Source: Psychrilyobacter sp.
GTDB lineage: Bacteria; Fusobacteriota; Fusobacteriia; Fusobacteriales; Fusobacteriaceae
Length of the DNA: 9,276 bases
Reading direction: 5' to 3'
Assembly: GCA_030621995.1 (NCBI GenBank)
Contig: JAUXGP010000049.1
Coordinates: 1 to 9,276 of the forward strand
The position numbers and the translations under genes are program-made. Within the stretch, counting starts at the first letter, position 1. Each line of letters begins with the position of its first letter. The notes below the pieces were generated by a model. It had not been told where the DNA came from. It saw only the letters and a list, made by a program, of their open reading frames with translations, and ran no database searches. Of this stretch, positions 6,564 to 9,276 are shown in pieces.

Positions 6564-6751
6564 TACTTAAAAACTAATTCATTTTTTCACAAAGTGCAGA
6601 AATGGAAAGTAAAGTTTGTTAAGAGCGCATAGAACGATAGAAAAATAAAGGCTGATAAAAAGTATATAGATAAGATAAATTAAGCTGAAAAATCAGAGAG
6701 AATTATGTATATAATTTATAGTTAAAACCTTCTGAAAAAAAAGAAGATACC

Positions 6752-6780
6752 TTGCTATTTTACGATATTTATGTTAAGAT
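6752..6780 (+). promoter_or_regulatory. probable promoter of the rimP-nusA-infB operon
   Basis: TTGCTA (6752-6757) and TAAGAT (6775-6780) are spaced by exactly 17 bases, with TG at 6772-6773 forming an extended -10. Each hexamer matches 4 of 6 consensus bases. A start near 6787 would give a leader of about 78 bases that holds the terminator at 6811-6844. The TATAAT at 6710-6715 is an alternative. Confidence 0.5.
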
Positions 6781-6810
6781 CTAGGAAAGAATTAAATAAA
6801 TAATAGAGGA

Positions 6811-6844
6811 GGGAGAGAACTGAGAGGTTCTCTCCCTGTTTTTT
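6811..6844 (+). terminator. leader terminator/attenuator upstream of rimP
   Basis: A perfect 10-bp stem (GGGAGAGAAC at 6811-6820, GTTCTCTCCC at 6827-6836) with a 6-base loop is followed by TG and six T (6839-6844). It lies between the likely promoter and the rimP ribosome binding site (6852-6856), with no gene in front of it, so it can only act on the operon's own leader. An attenuator is the natural reading. In Bacillus subtilis the equivalent operon is known to be autoregulated by NusA-dependent leader termination; the same here is inferred. I see no clear competing antiterminator stem, which fits control by NusA rather than by a riboswitch. Confidence 0.8.
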
Positions 6845-6864
6845 ACAGAAGAGAGGTGAAAAAT

Positions 6865-7350
6865 ATGGCAAAAAAAGTGGATGAAAAACTATTGGACAGG
6901 GTAGAAAAATTACTTGTTCCAGTATTAGAACCCATGGAGTTAGAACTAGTAGACATGGAGTATCTTCAGGATGGAGCTTATTGGTTTTTAAGGGTGTATC
7001 TTGAAAAAATTGGTGGTGAAATTACTTTGGATGAATGTGCTAAAGTGAGCAATAGTATTTCAGAAGATGTAGATAAGATGATAGAGGATAAATTTTTCTT
7101 AGAGGTGTCTTCACCAGGTTTAGAGAGACCACTAAAAAAAGAGAAGGACTTTGTAAGATTTGCCGGGGAAAAAATCAAAGTTATATTAAAACATAAACTT
7201 GAGGATTCAAGAAACTGGACTGGTAAATTGGAAAAATGCGAAGAGTCTGTGGTTTATTTAAATACTGAGAAAAAAACTTTAGAAATTCCTTTTGAGGAGA
7301 TAAAAAAAGCTAATATAGTTTTTGAATTTAAAGATAATAGAGATAAGTAG
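6865..7350 (+). CDS. rimP: ribosome maturation factor RimP
   Basis: This 161-residue cytoplasmic protein acts in maturation of the 30S ribosomal subunit. Seen: an N-terminal alpha/beta domain with LEPMELELVDMEY (21-33) and a strand WFLRVYLE (40-47), the family block GEITLDECAKVS (51-62), the diagnostic EVSSPGLERPL (80-90), and an SH3-like C-terminal domain (about 95-155) ending in IPFEEIKKANIVF. Length is normal for the family. The start is ATG at 6865, with AGAGG at 6852-6856 eight bases upstream; the in-frame GTG at 6856 lies inside that site. It is the first gene of the operon, and its TAG overlaps the AGGAGG of nusA (7349-7354), so translation of the two is probably coupled. A decayed copy of its 3' end lies at 4515-4560. 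Confidence 0.95.
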   Translation: MAKKVDEKLLDRVEKLLVPVLEPMELELVDMEYLQDGAYWFLRVYLEKIGGEITLDECAKVSNSISEDVDKMIEDKFFLEVSSPGLERPLKKEKDFVRFAGEKIKVILKHKLEDSRNWTGKLEKCEESVVYLNTEKKTLEIPFEEIKKANIVFEFKDNRDK

Positions 7351-7360
7351 GAGGTCAAAA

Positions 7361-8497
7361 GTGACGAAAAAAGATTTTAAAATTTTCTTAGAAGCTTTGG
7401 ATGAGTTAGAAAAGGAAAAGGGAATTAGTAAGGAAGAATTAATAGAAACAATAGAGCAGGCTATCCTTGCAGCATATAAGAAAAATTATGGTGAATACGA
7501 TAATTTATCGGTAGGAATAGATGATATGAAAGCTAAAATAATTATTTTTGTTCCAAAAACAGTGGTAGAAAATGTTGAAGATGATGAGCTAGAAATAGAA
7601 TTGGCTGAAGCTCAAATGATACCGGGAAAGAAAAGATCAAAGATAGGTGACATAGTAGAGATCGAAGAAAACTGTGAAGAATTCAAGAGAAATGCTATCC
7701 AAAATGGAAAACAAATTGTTATCCAGAAAGTAAGGGAAGCAGAAAGACAGCATCTGTATGATAACTTTAAAGAAAATGAGCACGAGATGTTAAATGGTAT
7801 CATCAGAAGGATAGATGAAAGAAGAAATATTCATATTGAATTCGACATGAAGGAAGCTGTGTTAACTATACAAGAGCAGTCACCTGCTGACCTATATAGA
7901 GTCGGAGACAGACTTAAGGTGTATGTATCTGAAGTTGAAAAAACAAATAAATATCCTAAGATAATAATTTCTAGAAAGCATGATGATTTTTTAAGAAAAT
8001 TATTTGAACTGGAAGTTCCTGAAATTGAAGAGGGAATAATAGAGTTGAAATCAGTAGTAAGAGAAGCCGGGTCACGTGCTAAAGTAGCAGTATACTCTGC
8101 TAATACAGATATAGACACTGTAGGAGCCTGTATCGGACAAAGAGGGCTTAGAATCAAGAATATAGTTACTGAACTTAATGGTGAAAAAATAGATATTATC
8201 GAATGGAAAAAGGATAAAAAAGAGTTCGTTAAGGCAGCTCTTAGCCCGGCCAAGGTAGAATCTGTAGAGATCTTAGATGATGATGAAACAGCCAGAGTAA
8301 TAGTTGAGAAAAGTCAGTTATCTCTTGCAATCGGTAAGGCTGGTCAAAATGCAAGATTAGCAGCTAAATTAACAGGAATGAGAGTAGACATCAAAACTCT
8401 TGAAGATGTAATGGCAGTTGAAGAGGAAGCGAAATTAGCTAAAGAATTATCTATGGAAGACGAAATAGAAGGAACAGTTGAGGGAGAAAATGAATAG
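7361..8497 (+). CDS. nusA: transcription termination/antitermination factor NusA
   Basis: This 378-residue protein binds RNA polymerase and nascent RNA, increasing pausing and hairpin-dependent termination and serving in antitermination complexes. Domains in order: the RNAP-binding N-terminal domain (about 1-130, with EQAILAAYKKNYGE near 32-45 and KQIVIQKVREAER near 117-129), S1 (about 143-205, ending IIISRKHDDFL), KH1 (about 225-285, with IGQRG at 258-262) and KH2 (about 298-348, with IGKAGQNARLA at 324-334). It ends with a short acidic tail and lacks the C-terminal acidic repeats of enteric NusA, as is usual outside proteobacteria. The GTG start at 7361 is preceded by AGGAGG at 7349-7354 (6-base gap); earlier in-frame codons lie inside rimP. 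The last 8 bases overlap the next gene. The terminator in the operon leader is a plausible target for NusA feedback. Confidence 0.96.
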   Translation: MTKKDFKIFLEALDELEKEKGISKEELIETIEQAILAAYKKNYGEYDNLSVGIDDMKAKIIIFVPKTVVENVEDDELEIELAEAQMIPGKKRSKIGDIVEIEENCEEFKRNAIQNGKQIVIQKVREAERQHLYDNFKENEHEMLNGIIRRIDERRNIHIEFDMKEAVLTIQEQSPADLYRVGDRLKVYVSEVEKTNKYPKIIISRKHDDFLRKLFELEVPEIEEGIIELKSVVREAGSRAKVAVYSANTDIDTVGACIGQRGLRIKNIVTELNGEKIDIIEWKKDKKEFVKAALSPAKVESVEILDDDETARVIVEKSQLSLAIGKAGQNARLAAKLTGMRVDIKTLEDVMAVEEEAKLAKELSMEDEIEGTVEGENE

Positions 8498-9008
8498 TAC
8501 TCCTACTAGAACTTGTCTTGTATGCAGGGAAAAAAAAGATAAGGCAGAACTTTTTAGAATTGTAGAGGTAGACGGTCAGTATGTGTTTGATGAAAATCAA
8601 AAAATGCAGGCAAGAGGTACATATATATGTAAAACCCATGAATGCATAAAAAGACTGTCTAAAAACAAAAAAATAAACTTATCCAATGAAGACCTGTATA
8701 AGATGGCTATAACAGTGAAAAAAGCTCAAAAAGATTATTTGAGCTTATTAGAGACCATGAAACGTTCTGAATTTTTAAGTTTTGGGATCAACATGGTTAC
8801 AGAAGATATAAAAAGAATACATTTTTTAATAATAGCTGAAGATATCAGTGAAAAAAATGATAAAAGAATTATGAGATTAGCACGAGAGAATAATATAAAA
8901 TACATTCATTACGGATCAAAGGTGCAGTTAGGTGCTATCTTTGATAAGCCTGAGGTAAATCTGATAGGCATCAAAAGTAAGAAGGTGGCTCGTGGTATGA
9001 CGGGATAG
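8490..9008 (+). CDS. ylxR: YlxR (DUF448) and L7Ae-like domain fusion, RNA-binding protein
   Basis: This 172-residue protein has two parts. Residues 1-75 are YlxR/DUF448: RTCLVCREKK (7-16), LFRIVEVDGQYVFDENQKM, ARGTYIC (41-47) and a second cysteine pair (C47, C52) that with C9 and C12 gives the usual four-cysteine pattern. Residues 80-172 look like the ribosomal L7Ae/YlxQ fold: an N-terminal helix with FLSFGINMVTEDI, the core strand IHFLIIAEDISEKNDKRI (110-127), IKYIHYG (136-142) and LIGIKSKKVARGM (158-170). In Bacillus these are two adjacent genes (ylxR, ylxQ) at the same locus, so here they appear fused. L7Ae-type domains bind kink-turn RNA; the exact role is unknown. ATG at 8490 is chosen because the YlxR motif starts right after it and AGGGAG precedes it; TTG at 8478 is possible but less likely. 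It overlaps nusA by 8 bases. Confidence 0.85.
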   Translation: MNSTPTRTCLVCREKKDKAELFRIVEVDGQYVFDENQKMQARGTYICKTHECIKRLSKNKKINLSNEDLYKMAITVKKAQKDYLSLLETMKRSEFLSFGINMVTEDIKRIHFLIIAEDISEKNDKRIMRLARENNIKYIHYGSKVQLGAIFDKPEVNLIGIKSKKVARGMTG

Positions 9009-9024
9009 ATACTAGGAGGTATAT

Positions 9025-9276
9025 ATGAGAGTACATGAATTGGCAAAAAAATATGATAAAACAAGTAAAGAATTCTTAGAGATATTAAATGAATTAGGTA
9101 TAGAGGGAAAAAAGAGTGTTTCTGGATTAAACGAAGATGAGGTAAATAAGGTAGAAACATACTTTAGCTCAGAGGAAGAAGCAGAAACAAAGGAAAAGAA
9201 GAAGAAAAAGAAAAAAACTAAGGTAAAAGAAAAGAAAGAAAAAGCTCCTAAAGAGAAGAAAGAAAAGAAGAAAAAA
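9025..9276 (+). CDS. infB: translation initiation factor IF-2, N-terminal part (3' end outside window)
   Basis: The first 84 codons of a gene cut by the window edge. MRVHELAKKYDKTSKEFLEIL, with its neighbouring residues up to about 50, is the small N-terminal IF2 domain (V-x-E-L-A-K, then S/T-x-K-E-x-(L/I)). From residue 52 on there is an acidic patch and then a long Lys/Glu-rich, alanine-poor stretch (KEKKKKKKKTK, VKEKKEKAPKEKK), which is the flexible linker before the GTPase domains. IF-2 is the GTPase that brings initiator tRNA to the 30S subunit. The ATG at 9025 follows AGGAGG (9014-9019) by five bases and lies 16 bases after the YlxR-L7Ae stop codon. The position after nusA and ylxR is the usual one. 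The GTPase domain is not visible, so the call rests on the N-domain and operon context. Confidence 0.92.
   Translation, partial: MRVHELAKKYDKTSKEFLEILNELGIEGKKSVSGLNEDEVNKVETYFSSEEEAETKEKKKKKKKTKVKEKKEKAPKEKKEKKKK

Larger units (their letters stand above)
6398..6864. other. divergent intergenic regulatory region
   Basis: This very AT-rich 467-base gap contains no gene. Its left part (to about 6563) holds the two minus-strand promoters of the transporter pair. The middle (about 6570-6740) has no feature I can support apart from a possible plus-strand -10 (TATAAT, 6710-6715) lacking a good -35. The right part holds the rimP promoter and leader terminator. No tRNA is present here, unlike the enteric metY-rimP-nusA arrangement. 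Confidence 0.7.

Noticed and set aside
6570..6740. Possible tRNA or small RNA upstream of rimP (as metY in enterics)
   Set aside because: No cloverleaf arms, no CCA end and no GC-rich structure are visible in this segment.
6978..7178. Minus-strand ORF within rimP
   Set aside because: It is a shadow of the RimP frame; the plus strand encodes the diagnostic RimP motif there.
7612..8253. Two minus-strand ORFs (7612-7803, 7831-8253) within nusA
   Set aside because: They are antisense to NusA domains with no ribosome binding site and a Ser/Phe-rich composition typical of reverse-frame shadows.
8451..9160. Minus-strand ORFs at 8451-8639 and 8909-9160
   Set aside because: They overlap nusA, ylxR and infB, which have better evidence; the translations are low-complexity reverse readings.
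9178..9276. Purine-rich near-repetitive tract at the right end
   Set aside because: It is in frame with infB and encodes the Lys/Glu-rich IF-2 linker, so it is low-complexity coding sequence, not a separate repeat element.

Overview
The window is AT-rich bacterial chromosomal DNA with strong AGGAGG-type ribosome binding sites, short intergenic gaps and sodium-coupled amino-acid transporters. Codon use, the rimP-nusA-ylxR-infB order and the transporter type suggest a member of Fusobacteriota (Ilyobacter/Psychrilyobacter/Propionigenium-like). That is a judgement from sequence style; a low-GC Firmicute is the main alternative.

Layout. Bases 1-403 (+) hold the C-terminal end of a Gfo/Idh/MocA-type oxidoreductase, then a 72-residue YdbC/PC4-like single-stranded nucleic-acid-binding protein, closed by a hairpin terminator. 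Bases 514-2780 (+) hold an ABC-F translation-factor ATPase and a YhbS-like GNAT acetyltransferase with a TTG start, closed by a strong terminator. Bases 2789-6388 (-) hold a tandem duplication: two closely related NSS-family Na+/amino-acid symporters, each followed by a 33-codon single-membrane-segment gene of the MetS (methionine/alanine importer small subunit) type. Bases 6398-6864 are a divergent regulatory region. It has two near-identical minus-strand promoters for the transporter pair, and a plus-strand promoter and leader terminator for the operon to the right. Bases 6865-9276 (+) are the translation/transcription operon rimP, nusA, a fused ylxR-L7Ae gene and the start of infB (cut by the window edge).

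How it fits together. The right-hand operon joins 30S maturation (RimP), transcription elongation/termination (NusA), an RNA-binding fusion protein and initiation factor IF-2. A complete intrinsic terminator sits in its leader just before the rimP ribosome binding site, suggesting attenuation. Each transporter is probably a two-component importer (large NSS subunit plus small subunit). Between the two transporter copies lies a short degenerate copy of the 3' end of rimP, in the place and orientation expected if the original duplication ran from the transporter unit into the neighbouring rimP and was later trimmed.

The window does not show an obviously new defence or mobile system. The most interesting items are the rimP relic, the leader attenuator, the duplicated promoter, the overlooked small subunits, the serine at the LeuT Glu290 chloride-site position, and the YlxR-L7Ae fusion.
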